DNA from: Adiantum capillus-veneris
Lineage: Eukaryota; Streptophyta; Polypodiopsida; Polypodiales; Pteridaceae
Direction: 5' to 3'
Length of the DNA: 64,000 nt
Assembly (NCBI GenBank): GCA_014529385.2
Contig: CM043960.1
Location: 122,379,043 to 122,443,042, forward strand
Position 1 is the stretch's first letter; every line of letters starts with the position of its first letter. The translations under genes and the position numbers were made by a program. Of this stretch, positions 11,522 to 22,535 are shown one piece after another. The notes beneath the pieces are model-generated. The model searched no databases. It worked only from the letters and a program-made list of their open reading frames with translations, and was not told the origin of the DNA.

Positions 11522-12044
11522 TGTAGAAAGTGGGAACCACCTCTAGCAGGATTGTGCATATCAAAAGCTTCCAGAAGCAGTAACTAGCAAGTTACCACAG
11601 TAACTGACAGTGCACAGTAAGTCAGACACCAGTCTCATAGCCTATAAATAGAACCCACTAATCATTTTTAGGGACTTTGGACTTTTGGAACTCTTGTGAC
11701 TTTGTATCATTTTGTGATCATCTTGTAATGACATCTTGTACTGTTGCACCCTCTCTCTCTTTTTGTAATCCCAAAGCTATTTATTGGCATACTTAATGCT
11801 CACCAGTTGTACACTAACTATTCTAAATACAATTCCAATTCTAGTTCCAGTCACAGTGTCTTGTAGTTTCATTTTCCAATTTTGTTTTTCAATTGTCTGA
11901 AGTGCTATCTGACTTCTTTGAATCTGACACCTCTAACTTTAAGTGCCAACCTAAAATAGATGTCTGAACACATCCAGCTCATTCCATTGTGGCGATCACT
12001 GTGGTTTGAGCTAAGTTTCTCTACGACAAATGAACTACCTCCCA
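11522..12044 (+). repeat. E1 5' LTR
   Basis: Starts TGTAGAAAGTGG and ends CTCCCA immediately before the primer site. About 450 bp of it match 40350-40868 in the same orientation, including CTAGCAGGA, TTCCAGAAG, GTCAGACACCAG and the long ATTTATTGGCATACTTAATGC block. The last 70 bp are absent from the other copy. It contains a TATA box at 11642. Confidence 0.85.
11642..11649 (+). promoter_or_regulatory. E1 LTR TATA box
   Basis: CTATAAATAG sits 120 bp into the LTR and is conserved in the 3' copy at 40471. It is the expected U3 promoter of the element; RNA would start about 30 bp downstream. Confidence 0.7.
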
Positions 12045-12046
12045 TT

Positions 12047-12059
12047 TGGTATTAGAGCT
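12047..12059 (+). other. E1 primer-binding site (initiator tRNA-Met type)
   Basis: TGGTATTAGAGCT lies 2 bp after the LTR end. It differs by one or two bases from TGGTATCAGAGCC, the complement of the 3' end of initiator tRNA-Met used by many plant LTR elements. Confidence 0.8.
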
Positions 12060-12073
12060 ACTGCATGTCAGCA

Positions 12074-13669
12074 ATGCCACCTAGGACGAGCACAAGAGGT
12101 CAACGACCAACAACTCAATTCGTGGAGAACCCAAAGCAGGTGAATCTGATTCCAAAAGAATCAGAGCCAGGCTTTGATACTGATCACCACCATGGTAATG
12201 GAACTAATGGCGGTCCAGGGAAGGGTAATCTAAAGAATTGAGGGATTTTCAGCATTCTAGTCATGCCAAGCATAGGAAAGTTGAACGGGATGAACAAAGA
12301 ACTAGGTGTCAAGGATCTCAGCAAGGTCGAAAGCACACTTAAGGAAGTGATGGAAGTAGAACAAGTCACCTATCTTCGCCTAAGCAGTCTAAGAAGACAA
12401 TAGAAGACATAGCTTTTGAAACAGAAACAGAAGATTGGGAGGCCGACACAGATCATTACAAAAAGAAGACCAAAGATAGGAAGCCAGTTCATAGAACTAG
12501 AGCCAGTAGAAGGAATGATCATTCTAGCAATCTAAAGATTTATTTCCCCATATTCAAGGGTGTGAAAAGAGACGACCGTGATGTCCATATACAAGACTTT
12601 GCGCAATATGCTGAATTGAAACACATTGATGAGGATGAATGGGGAGATTACTTTCGTTAGACTCTGAAGGAGGCAGCTCAAAAATGATATTACCACTACC
12701 CAGCATCTGATTGAAATCTTACAGTCAGATGATCAAGGCCTTCAAGCTAGAGTTCTAACAACAGAGGGATGAAGACATTTTGTATGAACTTGACAAAATC
12801 AAGCAAGGAAAATTGTCAGTCAGGAATCATGTAGAAGATCAAGAAATTGACTAGGCAACTTCAAGAACCTCCCTCTGAGAAGCGGATAAGAGCTCGGTTT
12901 CCAAATGGTTTTTGCAGCAAGAAACTAAGAGAGCATGAAGTACCAGTACCAACTAAGAAATTTAATGATTTGGTATAGCACACATTAAAACTGGAGCAAC
13001 AAGCCAAGAAGGAAAAGGGCCATAAGAGCTGAAAAACTAGTGACAGTGGGTCTTCGATTGAGGAAAGTTCTTCTAACATCGAATCAGATGAGAAATAGCC
13101 AAAAAAAAAAAGTTCATGCCAGGAAGATTGAAGAAATGTCTAGACAGATTGTTGAGATAGCAAAGACAAGACCCTCAGTGAGGAAAGCAAAAATTTGATG
13201 TTCCAAATGTCAGTCAAAAGATCACATGTCGAATGAATGATCCCTATGTACATATTGTAAGGCTTTCGAACATGTTTGGAACAATTACAGGTTCAAATCT
13301 ATCATTTTAAGAAGGAAAACGGCGTGTCGATGATCCACTCACTGATTCAAAAGTGCCCAAGGCTGTTGGAGCCAGTGGGCCTAAAGAAATTGAAGCCAGT
13401 ATGAGCATTGGAGGGGTCAGGGATGCTACCAGAATGGATCTAGCAGGGGTAGAGCAGATTTCTCCAAGAGGAACATGAACCGTTACAGTTGTGGCATGTA
13501 TGGCCACTTTGTAGCTCAATGTCCAGATTCGCCAAAGCCAGAGGTAGCTGACCAGAAACCACCAGAGTCAGTATCAATGAGAGTAGTCACAAGAAGCAAG
13601 GGGGTAGTGATTGAAGAGCTTGCTACTAAAAAAGACAATCAAATTGCTAAAGCCAAAAAGTGGGAATAG
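12074..13669 (+). pseudogene. E1 gag polyprotein remnant
   Basis: Gag forms the virus-like particle and binds the RNA genome. The first ATG is 30 bp past the LTR (12074), but this frame stops at 12239-12241. A better gag-like frame follows at about 12242-12660, broken by stops. Two zinc-knuckle-like regions remain, near 13200-13290 and 13475-13520. In the second, the order ..S-C-x4-H-x4-C is kept, but the first cysteine position is arginine (CGT at 13481-13483 where TGT is expected). Highly charged stretches lie between. Clearly non-functional. Confidence 0.7.
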
Positions 13670-14287
13670 GAGAGAAAGTTATGGAAAGCTAAGGGTAAAG
13701 AGAAGATTGTAGATGAATGGCACAAAAAGAGGGAGCTTGCAATGAAAATTACTAAGAACTTGTCGAGTAAGCTGGCAAAACAACTAGAATGTTCAGAAGC
13801 ACGAACCATTCAAAATTTACCACCTTAGTCTTCGGAACCAAAAAAGGAGAAGGCATCAAATAGTCTTGAGGAGTATATGATTGTTGCATTAAAGAGTCTG
13901 GCAAATGAAACAAGGCAAGTGAGAGCAGACTTGGCCAAAGCTATAAATACTCACCTGGGAAAGAATCTGGACATTGAGCCAACATCTAGAAGTGAAACAA
14001 TGAAATAGAGTTGTGAAGACAATCAAGTGGAGAAGTCTTCTCGTCTAGATAGTGGCAATTCTGGCAACAATCAAGATGAAATTTATGTGAAGGTTTGTGA
14101 ATGAATTTAGAAGTTAACAGTGGAATTGGACGATATCAAATGTACATTGTCTGAGGTGGTCAACTTCATCAGATAAAAGAGAAAAGCCACAACATAGGCC
14201 AGAACAGTGGATTTGGAAACCATCCAAGACAATGAAGTTTCAATGATCCAGATGGATTATAAGCTCAAAAAACAATGGGAACCATTG

Positions 14288-14783
14288 TCTGGTGTCATTC
14301 TCAATGGAGGAGCTAGAGTGAAACATTTTGGGTGAGCATCTAAGACAAAAGCTGGGAATAACGAAGATGAAGCCAGCTCCATTCACAATAAAGATGGTGG
14401 ATCATATAGTAATCCAAGCCACTGGACTTATTGAGTACATGCAAATAAGGGTGGGGAAAGAAAAGTTCAAAACCATCTTTTTGGTGTTACACGTTCAAGG
14501 AGCCTATGCTAAGTCACTGGGAAGACCATGGCTTGGGATTGTTGGAGCCATACATGACTACGCAAAACAAACCTTAACTATTCAAGGCTCCATTAGAAGA
14601 ATTCAGATAAAGACACACAACACCAAAACATGGAGAAAAGCATTAAGACTAGAGGAACTATGTAAGAAGATTGAGAGGATGCTAGCCTCCATGAAAATAT
14701 TTCCCTTAACAGAAATTGATCTTAGTGCAGTACTGATGGACAAGGAACAAGTTGAACGACAGAAGCAACAATATTTAAAATAA
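14288..14783 (+). pseudogene. E1 retropepsin (protease) remnant
   Basis: The aspartic protease that processes gag-pol. The usual plant gypsy signature LDGGA reads LNGGA here, because codon 14303-14305 is AAT (Asn), so the catalytic aspartate is lost. A one-base frameshift and stop follow at about 14330. The frame 14328-14783 then continues the domain (EHLRQKLGI, PAPFTIKMVD, SLGRPWLGI, the last matching the conserved LGRPWL flap region). The frame ends just before RT. Confidence 0.75.
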
Positions 14784-14786
14784 TTT

Positions 14787-15476
14787 ACTGAGCTAGATCC
14801 CTTCCCATTACCATTCACAGATATAATGTTAAATGAGATTACAAGCCATGAAATGTATAGCTTCATGAATGGCTACAGTGGCTACAATCAGATGAAGATT
14901 GCACCAAAAGATAGGGCTAAAACAACATTCCTCACTGAATGAGGATCATGTATGTATTTGGTAATGCCTTTTGGACTTTGTAATGCTCGAGCAACCTTTC
15001 AATGGTGTATGATGCGGTGTATGATGGAGATCTTCAGTGAATTTCTGCACAAGTTTTTGGCTATCTTAGTGGATGACTTTACTGTCTTTTCCACTCAAGA
15101 AATGCATATATTATTTCTAGAAATGGTCTTTGCGAGGTGCAAGGAGAAGAGGATCTGTTTAAATCCATTCAAATCTATTTTTATAGTTTGGAAGGGTCAG
15201 CTACTGAGCCATATTGTCACAAGAAATGATATTGAGATGGATAAAGATAAAATTAAGAGTATTCATCAAGTTAGAGCACCTACCAATATTTTAGAACTAA
15301 GTTCATTCTTGGGGTACTTTAATTGTTATCGAAGATTAGTTCATATGTTTGCAGCTAAAGCATTACCCCTATATGAGAGAACAAAGAAAGGGAATAAATT
15401 CATCTGGACTGAAGAATGTGAACACAGTTTCCAATGCCTAAAAGATGTGATCAGCACGAAGCTAGTCCTTCGCTAG
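14787..15476 (+). pseudogene. E1 reverse transcriptase remnant, N-terminal part deleted
   Basis: RT copies element RNA into DNA. Visible landmarks are DPFPLPFTD, YSFMNGYSGYNQ (motif A, where canonical Asp is Asn, codon 14868-14870), VMPFGLCNARATFQ (motif B) and ILVDDFTVFS (YxDD, motif C). The fingers region usually preceding DPFPLPF (about 130 residues) is missing. The protease-RT linker runs straight into it, so an internal deletion lies near 14790. A TGA at 14940-14942 interrupts it. The frame 14952-15476 is otherwise open. Confidence 0.85.
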
Positions 15477-15996
15477 CCCAATTGGGATGTTATTTTCCAT
15501 GTGCATGTTGATGCTTTAGGTATGGGGATGGGGGCTATACTGGCCTAGCATAATGGGAAGATTGACTATCCAGTCTACTTCGCTAGTTGCGCGTTCAGTT
15601 CAGCCAAACAAGGATATTCAACTACAGAGAGAGAGGCTGAGAATGGTGTTTAGTGCAACTAAATTCAAATATTATCTAATGCAAAAGCTATTTTACTTCT
15701 ATGTTTATCATTAGGCTTTACTGTATCTGATCAATACAGTAATCATACAAGTAAGGTTAATCAGGTGGATGATGTTTCTAATGGAGTTTGAATTCAAGAT
15801 CTACCACAAGCCCGACAAAACACATTGCGGAGCTAATATTCTTTCTAGAAGAATTGAAGGCTATTCAAAAACATCTTTGAGAGATGAACCTGTAGATGAT
15901 GTGCCTGAATTATTTAAGAGCACAGTTGAGGAGGAAGAGCCTTATCCAAAATGGCAAGAAGTGTATGATTTCCTTCAGCTAGTCAAATTTTCATAA
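15477..15996 (+). pseudogene. E1 RNase H remnant
   Basis: Degrades RNA in the RNA-DNA hybrid. After a stop at 15474-15476 the text reads on as HVHVDA, a stop at about 15547, then IDYPVYFAS, YSTTEREA. The end of the domain is preserved in the frame 15769-15996 as EFEFKIYHKPDKTHCGANILSRR, close to the plant gypsy consensus KPGKxHxxADxLSR with Asp replaced by Asn. Followed by an acidic linker to integrase. Confidence 0.75.
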
Positions 15997-16449
15997 GATT
16001 GGTCTCAAAACAAGGAGAAGCCACTGATTATTCAAAGTCTAAAATTCACCATCATTGTTGGAGTTCTTTATAGGTTGGTTATTGATGGTGTACTTTGACG
16101 ATGTGTGTCATTAAAAGTACGAATGCAAGTTATTATTGAGGCCCATAGTGGAGATGCAGGAGGTCATTTTTCAATTGACATCACCTGTAAGAAAATTCTT
16201 CAAGCAAGATTACAGTGAAAATCGATGATGCCTGATGTCAGAACATTTTGTAAAACGTGCAATATATGGGTAGGACTACAGCAGCTGATATGACACCTCT
16301 CACTCCAATAGAGCCACTATGACTATTTATGAAATGGGGACTCGACTTTATGGGACCATTTAAGAAGGTGAATCCCATAAAGAAGAAATACATCATTATG
16401 GCTACGTTGGTGCACCCAAAGTGTGTTGACAATAGAAGAGGACACAAGT
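15997..16449 (+). pseudogene. E1 integrase remnant, truncated in the core
   Basis: Integrase inserts the DNA copy into the genome. An HHCC zinc-binding region is readable (AHSGDAGGHF ... CKTCNIW), then the core start KWGLDFMGPF (first Asp of the DDE triad) and KKKYIIMATL. The similarity ends at about 16449. The second Asp and the Glu of the triad, and the C-terminal domain, are absent. Several stops interrupt the frame. Confidence 0.8.
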
Positions 16450-18007
16450 AGGTATGTACGGGCTAGCAAGAGCATGGCAAAGAGTTAAAGCAGGTACGAG
16501 GGTCAAGGGCAGATTTGTATCAACGGACGTGTATGATTAATGTAGTTTTCTAGACCAAAAGGGCTAATTTGGATGGCAAGTAAAGATGTAAGGATGTGCT
16601 AGTTTTTTAATTAGATTTGAAGAGCTTGAAGTGTTGAGGGAGCAGGTTGAGACGGCTCATCAAACAGAGCTATAGTGTGTGAAATATGTCAGCTTAAAGC
16701 TGAGGTTGATTGCAGATGTGAAACAGACAGGGCGGGTGTTGATAGATGATCAAAGTGGGTTTTGGAAGATGGATGTAAAATGATTGAAGTGAGGATCACG
16801 TCGGTCCTTTCAAACCATCAATCGGGCACCTAGATATCAAGGTATTGCCAGATCAAGTTTTGTCGAGGGTTTGTTCTGAGCCGGATTGCCTGCTTTAAGA
16901 AATGTGCCATCTGATGTTTCTTAGAGCTCAACAGGATTTTTAGGGCTAATGCTCATCATGAGGAGCTAGCAAAACGTGACTGCTCATTAATTGGATACCT
17001 GGATAGCTTGATACTGCAAGTTGAATTTGGTGCCAGGCATACGGCAATGCGGTGCTAGATGGTTTTTTCAAGTTTTTGGTTGGAGTGCCCAACAAAGTCA
17101 AAAGGTGGCAAGGTCTGCACCTGCTAGATCCAAGAATCAAAGCTTCCACTGGGGTTTTGGAGCACTTAAGAGGGGGAGTGAAGGAGGCAGAAGGGGTTAT
17201 TAAATTTGATCTTTTATCACATTTTCACATACAAAAAGGGTACCCTAAAATGGAATTGGAAAAAAAATTACAGATTGAATAGGGAAAGGGCGTATTTTAT
17301 TGTAAAAAATTCACAGATAAGGAGTTCTATAAATAGTCCTTGAACGCACACAATATACATAGTTTATACATAGTGAACCCCCCAAGCATGGGGGTTTTGG
17401 AGCACTTAAGAGGGGGAGTGAAGGAGGCAGTACCACATGGCACCTCCCCTTATTCCACATGTGCAGACAAGTGCAAGGGAAGAAGGCTATAAGGGCCAAG
17501 GGAGGACCCTCTCATGGGCATCAAAGGGGGTGTGAGCTCCAAGGGTTTTTGGTTGTGGCCCGTGCAGACGACCACTGTGCTCGGCCCTACGTGGGCGGCG
17601 ACAGCCAATGTGGCAGCAATTTTGAGACAGAGGGGATGGTGCAAGTGGCATTGTTGGTTATCTATGGCGGCCAGGGGTGAACGACGTGATGATGATGTTG
17701 CATTGATGACTATTTCCAAGGCCAATAGGCACCCTTTTTTATTGAAGAGAAAGGGGGAGTCTCCCACCCCTTGTCACTGCACCATGACAACAAGGAAGGG
17801 GCCCCAAGAGGTGGTTCCTAAGTTTTGAGAGAGAGAGAAATGGAATGGGGCCTGAGAATGCCTAAGCAGTGGTTTTCATATAGTTGGATATGGAATCCAT
17901 CGAGGTGTCAGCAGCATGCTTAATGAAGAGTGCCAAATGTGTAGTGGGTATAGAAATTGCTAAGAGGAGCTCAAGTTGAGCTCAAGTTGGATTCCACAAG
18001 CAGGAAA
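16450..18007. other. Unassigned stretch with short direct repeat and TATA-like site
   Basis: No supported gene. A 40-bp direct repeat (GGGGTTTTGGAGCACTTAAG then AGGGGGAGTGAAGGAGGCAG) occurs at 17151-17190 and 17391-17430. Between the copies is CTATAAATAG (17329-17338). Text at 17085-17150 resembles the minus strand of 21125-21205 in the E3 LTR (shared CAAAGTCAAAAGG). This may therefore be a diverged LTR fragment related to E3. Overlapping GC-rich frames at 17450-17830 on both strands have no recognisable features. Confidence 0.45.
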
Positions 18008-18419
18008 AAACCCATAATCAGAAATCCCCAACCCCTCCGAAGCAATCTGTAATTTCCACGCAAACCCCACCCTGTATAGCTCCCCCGTTCATCAATTCCA
18101 AAATTTTCCCTTTTTTTCCCTCTGCTCAATCGAATTTGGGCATGCTCTCTCTCTCTTGCAGAGGACAACTCCTTTTGCACTACTTGACTTCCTCAATTAC
18201 AGTTGCCTTTCACCGAAAATCCTTCCTTCCTTCAAACTCTTCCCTTTTTGCAAGCTCCACCAAAAATCCCTTCTCTTGCCTCCCGCTTCTCATCCTTCAA
18301 TTTCGTCGGCAGAGAAAGAGAGAGAAAATCCTTCATAGCCTCAACCAAAATGAAAGAGAGATCCCTTCTTTGCCATGGCCAATTTACAGATGCCTTTTCC
18401 TTCTTTGTTGCTTCAAGTC

Positions 18420-18421
<2 letters not shown>

Positions 18422-18484
<63 letters not shown>
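18422..18484. repeat. (GA)n microsatellite
   Basis: About 31 GA units within the E3 LTR. A second, interrupted run is at 18575-18616. Equivalent runs of different length occur in the other LTR at 38323-38367 and 38462-38513. The apparent RERERER proteins encoded here are artefacts of the repeat. Confidence 0.98.
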
Positions 18485-18487
<3 letters not shown>

Positions 18488-18575
18488 CATTTCGCCCTCC
18501 TCCACCCTTCATGTTCCTATCTCCCCTATGGCTTCCCTCCCTCCTCGAGTTTCCTCCTTTGTTGCTTCAAATCAT

Positions 18576-18621
<46 letters not shown>

Positions 18622-18789
18622 GAAGGAAGTCCTCCCTTTTTAGCCCGTTCCTCTCCAAGACCTTCCTTCTCACTTGCTTCCTTCCTCCCTTCCCATTCAT
18701 GCTATATCCCCTCTCTCCTTGCTTACTCGAGAGCGAGGTCGGAAGGTTCTCCTTCAAGCTTCTCAAGGGCCGAGAGAGAGAAAAAGCGA

Positions 18790-20389
18790 GAGATAGATAG
18801 ATAGATAGATAGATAGTTCTATTATCGTCCTGGGAGGTCAAATATGACCTATGGGACCAAATGAACATGTCACGTGGTGTGAGTGGAGTTCATAAGTGAC
18901 TCTCGATGCTCAAAAATGGCTGAAATGAGCGTCGCAATAGAGAGTCCACATCGTGGTTGGGAGAGGAAGGTATGTAGGGAGAGCTCATGGCTGAATATAT
19001 GGGGAAAAGAGGACCTAATGTGGTCAAAAGCTGAGCACTCAAGTAGTGTGTGGTACTCACTCTCTCGCACTTGACGAGGGCATAAGGTGCAAAGTCGATG
19101 ACACTCCTCGCCAGTGCCCCAACGTCCTGTCTCGCAGCGTAGAGAATGGGAGCTAAGACGAATGGAGGCAATGGTGCGGATCGCACTCAACGGGATGGGC
19201 TCAAGGATGTAGGAATGGGTTCGGTTACCTCGTTCCGAGAAGAAGAGAGATTTGTAGTTTGGGGCAACGTGTGTGGTGTAATGGCTGAAGCGAGAACCTC
19301 CAGATTTCTCCCAAGCCATGATACATTGGCGTTGTAAGAAGGCCTCATTAACTTGGGAGTCGATCGACGCATCCTTGACCAAGTGACATGCATCCCATCT
19401 TCCAAACCATTTCTTGATATCAAGCATCCACCCCGAACTTAGTATTTTGCTCTTGCATGTCTTTTGAACCTTTTGACTTGCTTCATATGCGATTCTAGGA
19501 AGTCGATGCAAAGGGCTACGTTGTGTCTTACGCATATACTCCACAACCCTTTCCATGCCCAAGACCTCAATGGGAAGCGATCCGGACTCAAGAAGTAAGA
19601 GCATGTAGGGTGTTTGTGTCTTGACTTGGAGAAAGTTGGTGAGAAAACGCTTTTGGACATTCTCAAACTCTTTCCAAGTAGACTTCCCGATGCTTCCACC
19701 CCACACCTCCACTCCATAAAGAAGCACCGGTGTCACCAATGTGTCAAAGAGATACTTTTTGAGAGCCCAACACTTGATCTCTCCTGCATTGCACATGTTC
19801 TCAAATGCATAATAAGCCCTCTTTCCGGCTTCCAAGCGACGCATTGCACAATCCTTCCATTTATGATTGGATGGAACCTCAAGGCCAAGGTACTTGAAGT
19901 GATCTACCACTTCAAGTTTCTCATTGTTGTATACAATGCATGGATTTTCGTCATTGAGGGTCTTTACAAGCATAACCTTGGTTTTGGATCCATTCACGAT
20001 CAGCCCGCTATGTAGGCAAAAGCGTTCCAAGACACTCATAAGCTTTTGTGCATCTTCTAAGGTATGTGCCAAGAGCACTACATCATCGGCATAAAGCAAA
20101 AGCATGATCACCGCATTTCCAATCTTAACCTCTTCTATGCCTTCTTGCTGCATAAAATCAAGAACCATGTATTCCAATTCATCAATGAGTAGCCCAAAGA
20201 GGGTTGGGGAAAGTGGGCATCCTTGTTTGACACCAATAGTGCTTGCAAAAAATTCTGAAATTCCATCTCCCATACGTAATCGACATATCACTTTTTGGTA
20301 GATGCAAAAGACTGCATGCATAAATTCTCTCGGCACTTGAAGGCTTTGCATACGTCTCCAAAGATTTCCTCGCGGTACCATGTCAAAAG
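18790..20389 (-). mobile_element. LINE-A: 5'-truncated non-LTR retrotransposon in the E3 LTR
   Basis: The E3 LTR at 38797-38890 is continuous, whereas the left LTR is split between about 18790 and 20389 by a sequence encoding a LINE RT on the minus strand. The 5' end is cut inside the RT (first element-derived residues AFDMVPR). The 3' end is followed by a (TATC)n tail (18791-18816 on the + strand as GATA). Truncation of this kind is typical of target-primed reverse transcription. A clear target duplication is not visible because both sides are GA-rich. Confidence 0.8.
18791..18816 (-). repeat. (GATA)n 3' tail of LINE-A
   Basis: Six to seven GATA units abut the end of the LINE. On the element's strand this is a (TATC)n tail rather than poly(A), as seen in some LINE clades that end in short tandem repeats. 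It could also be a host microsatellite next to the insertion point; the empty site in the other LTR has only GA repeats there. Confidence 0.6.
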
Positions 20390-20390
20390 C
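18870..20390 (-). pseudogene. LINE-A reverse transcriptase, C-terminal two-thirds, open frame
   Basis: About 507 codons remain open to a stop at 18870. Landmarks from the N-terminus: AFDMVPR (end of motif A), GVKQGCPLSPTLFGLLIDEL (motif B), YADDVVLLA (catalytic motif C, both Asp present), FKYLGLEV (motif D/E), LLYGVEVWG. A C-terminal zinc-finger-like C-x2-C-x9-H-x4-C (CTLCPRQVRESEYHTLLEC) follows. The frame continues upstream into the LTR to 20471, giving about 27 residues that are not part of the element. The missing N-terminal RT makes it inactive. The open frame suggests a fairly young insertion. Confidence 0.85.
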
Positions 20391-21884
20391 TCTTCTATGC
20401 TTTCCATCTCCCCCAAGCTCGACTCCTTCCTCCTCTGCAAAACAACACCCTCTTTTTTCTTCTTCGTCCACTCCCCAAAGAGCTCTCGCCCAAAATCTCT
20501 CTCCTCCAAAAAAAACTATCCCAAAAATTGTCCAAAAACTGCCCTTAGGGCGCGTGAGCCATCCCCTCCTCCTATTTTTGGCTCCAAAGTTCCCTATTTT
20601 TAGCCCCCTCCTTGGCGTGTGACGGACCTTTTGCTATTTTCGGGCTCGGCTCCCTTGCGCCCCACGCATTCACATGAACCATCCCTTAGGAAGTGCACCA
20701 ACGGTGCCACCCACAGGGCGCGTGAACTCCTCATATGCGGGTGCCACGTCAGATACATCTGAAAGCCCCCCAACCGGCAGCGCCATTGTGGGGAGCCACC
20801 CCTCACTCAAAACCGGCACGGACACCACCACAAAGCCGCCGAGAGCAGCGCCACGACGTGGCCGCCATTACTAGACGCAAGGGAGCTCTCCCTCTCTACC
20901 TTGATACAATTAGAGACATCCGCATGCAGCTTATATACCGCTCATCTTGTATGCTCGCTTACGAATATGGGGTAGACCCCCCTACCACATGGCAACCCAT
21001 GGGACTTTGGCCTCCAAGGACTTCAAAAATTTCATCCCAAGAAACTCCTCCAAGCTTCCAAAAAATTCAATTCTCTGGCCTAGTCCACTTGATTGCCATC
21101 CCCTGCTTGCAAATTCGACCATCAAGGCGTTGAATCCCAATCCAAACCCCATTCTTGGCTTGAACATGTGAAGATCTCGATACCTTTTGACTTTGCCGTA
21201 CACTCCAGCCAAGCCAATCAAAACGGGAAAAAACCACCAGCTACCATTCCGTCGGCAATTGACGCCACCCTCAAACTTTAGTATCTTCCTCGTCCAGTCT
21301 CTGTTCGAGACGCCATCACTTTATGCTAGCTCCGTACACCGCATAGAATGCATCCAAAACCTGGCAAAGCTCCATAAACCTCAGATAGCACATCTATCGA
21401 GGCGGCCAACCCGGCTCAAACCTGGCCTCCGGCAAAACTTTGACTGGTCGTATCTTGGCATCCACAACTCCAAACAACAATCTGAAAAGACCGACATGCT
21501 CCATAAATCAAGCACTACACACCATAACTTCAAACTGGCTCAGCCTACCTAGAATCACTTGGCATATCCGTCTCAGATCTGCAACCACCTCCAACTTCAA
21601 ACTCAAATATCTTGTTGTCTACAACTCCATTTGATGAGCCGTCTAGACCTATTCCTGCAGCACTTCAAGCTCTACATACCAAGACCAAAAACTAGCAGCT
21701 CAGACATTCAACACTTGCCACCCTGTCAGGCCCTATCTGGAGCCTTCTTGGTCTAAAAAAACCACATAAAGCATACATCTTTGCCCTCTTACTGTCATAA
21801 TAGCTGTTAACATTATTCATAAGGTTGGAAAAACCTCGAATATGTATGTAGATTTGCATCTCTCACCCCGTGCCCACAAAGACA
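20390..21884 (-). other. E3 left LTR, inner part; no gene
   Basis: This is the continuation of the E3 LTR on the far side of the LINE. On the minus strand a TATA-like GTATATAAG lies at about 20929-20938, in a segment deleted from the right LTR. Many short overlapping frames on both strands are uninformative. Confidence 0.5.
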
Positions 21885-21901
21885 TCCACCCCCTCTAAAC
21901 C
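21885..21901 (-). other. E3 polypurine tract
   Basis: Read on the minus strand this is GGTTTAGAGGGGGTGGA, directly followed by the LTR start TGTC. A purine run at this place primes plus-strand DNA synthesis in LTR elements. It fixes the orientation of E3. Confidence 0.7.
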
Positions 21902-22019
21902 TGCACATCCTCCGGTATGTGCCAACCATTATTCCAAACTGCAAGCAAAAACTTGTAAACATATAAGCACTACCCCACTGTGAACAAGCTTTGAAAATTT
22001 TTCCAACCTGTTTGCTTAT

Positions 22020-22535
22020 TTAAATATTCCCTCCTCCAGGATCATAGGGAAAACACAAGAACTTTCCAGCAATAGTACATAAGCTTGAATTAACCCATAA
22101 ACCATCATGAACCCCAACTGGATCATATGGTAAATAAGTCAACCGCCCCAAACCACGCACATATCCATCTCCACCCGGATCGCATGGCATATTAATCAAT
22201 TGCCCTAGACCATGCATATAAGTGTTCCCTCCTAGATCAAATGCTATCTCAACATCCCCTACATTATAGGGTAACAAAAAATTCCATACAACAGCAGGTA
22301 TCACTAGATACTGCCATACCCCTTGTGCAACTGGCTCATCCAACTTTTGATCATCAATCACCGGTAGGAGGATTGGTATTTCGCCTTCACCCCCTCTAGC
22401 ATCAAAATACTGAGCATGCATATATCGATACATCAAGTCTCTTGAAAAATCCTCTTCATCAAACTTCCAAGATGCATCAGAAAACATTCCCCTAGTTTGT
22501 ATAGGCCCAAACCCCAACAGAGCATCATCCAACAA
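22020..22535 (-). pseudogene. E3 internal open frame, function unknown
   Basis: A 171-codon frame on the minus strand (alternative start; no clear ATG context). It is acidic, aromatic and proline-rich, with repeated PYDPxG / PCDPGG phrases in the C-terminal half. It matches no family I know. It lies between the gag-like start of E3 and its PPT, so it is probably the eroded C-terminal part of the E3-encoded protein. Further acidic text in related frames extends through 22562-23423. Confidence 0.3.

Larger units (their letters stand above)
11522..18007 (+). mobile_element. E1: decayed Ty3/gypsy LTR retrotransposon, 5' part
   Basis: On the + strand, in order: an LTR (11522-12044), an initiator-Met-type primer site, a gag remnant with a zinc knuckle, protease, RT, RNase H and the start of integrase (to about 16449). 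The order PR-RT-RH-IN identifies Ty3/gypsy. All frames are broken. No 3' LTR follows locally; the probable 3' end lies at 40081-40868, beyond the nested E3. The two LTRs differ by about 15-20%, making E1 the oldest member of the nest. The part after 16449 is not assigned with confidence. Confidence 0.8.
18008..21884 (-). repeat. E3 3' LTR (left copy), truncated and carrying a LINE insertion
   Basis: Matches 38018-40080 along its length, with the ends TGTCTTTGTGGGCACGGGG (minus strand) next to a PPT. It is interrupted by a LINE at about 18790-20389. Its outer end at 18008 lacks the 326 bp found at 37692-38017 in the other copy. It retains about 290 bp near 20830-21105 that the other copy has lost, including a TATA-like box. 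Several GA microsatellites lie at equivalent places in both copies. Confidence 0.8.

Noticed and set aside
17450-17830. Three overlapping frames of about 70-105 codons on both strands
   Set aside because: GC-rich stretch with mutually exclusive frames and no recognisable domain.
18375-18804. Long overlapping frames rich in Arg-Glu or Ser-Leu
   Set aside because: They are translations of GA/CT microsatellites and exist in all frames and on both strands.
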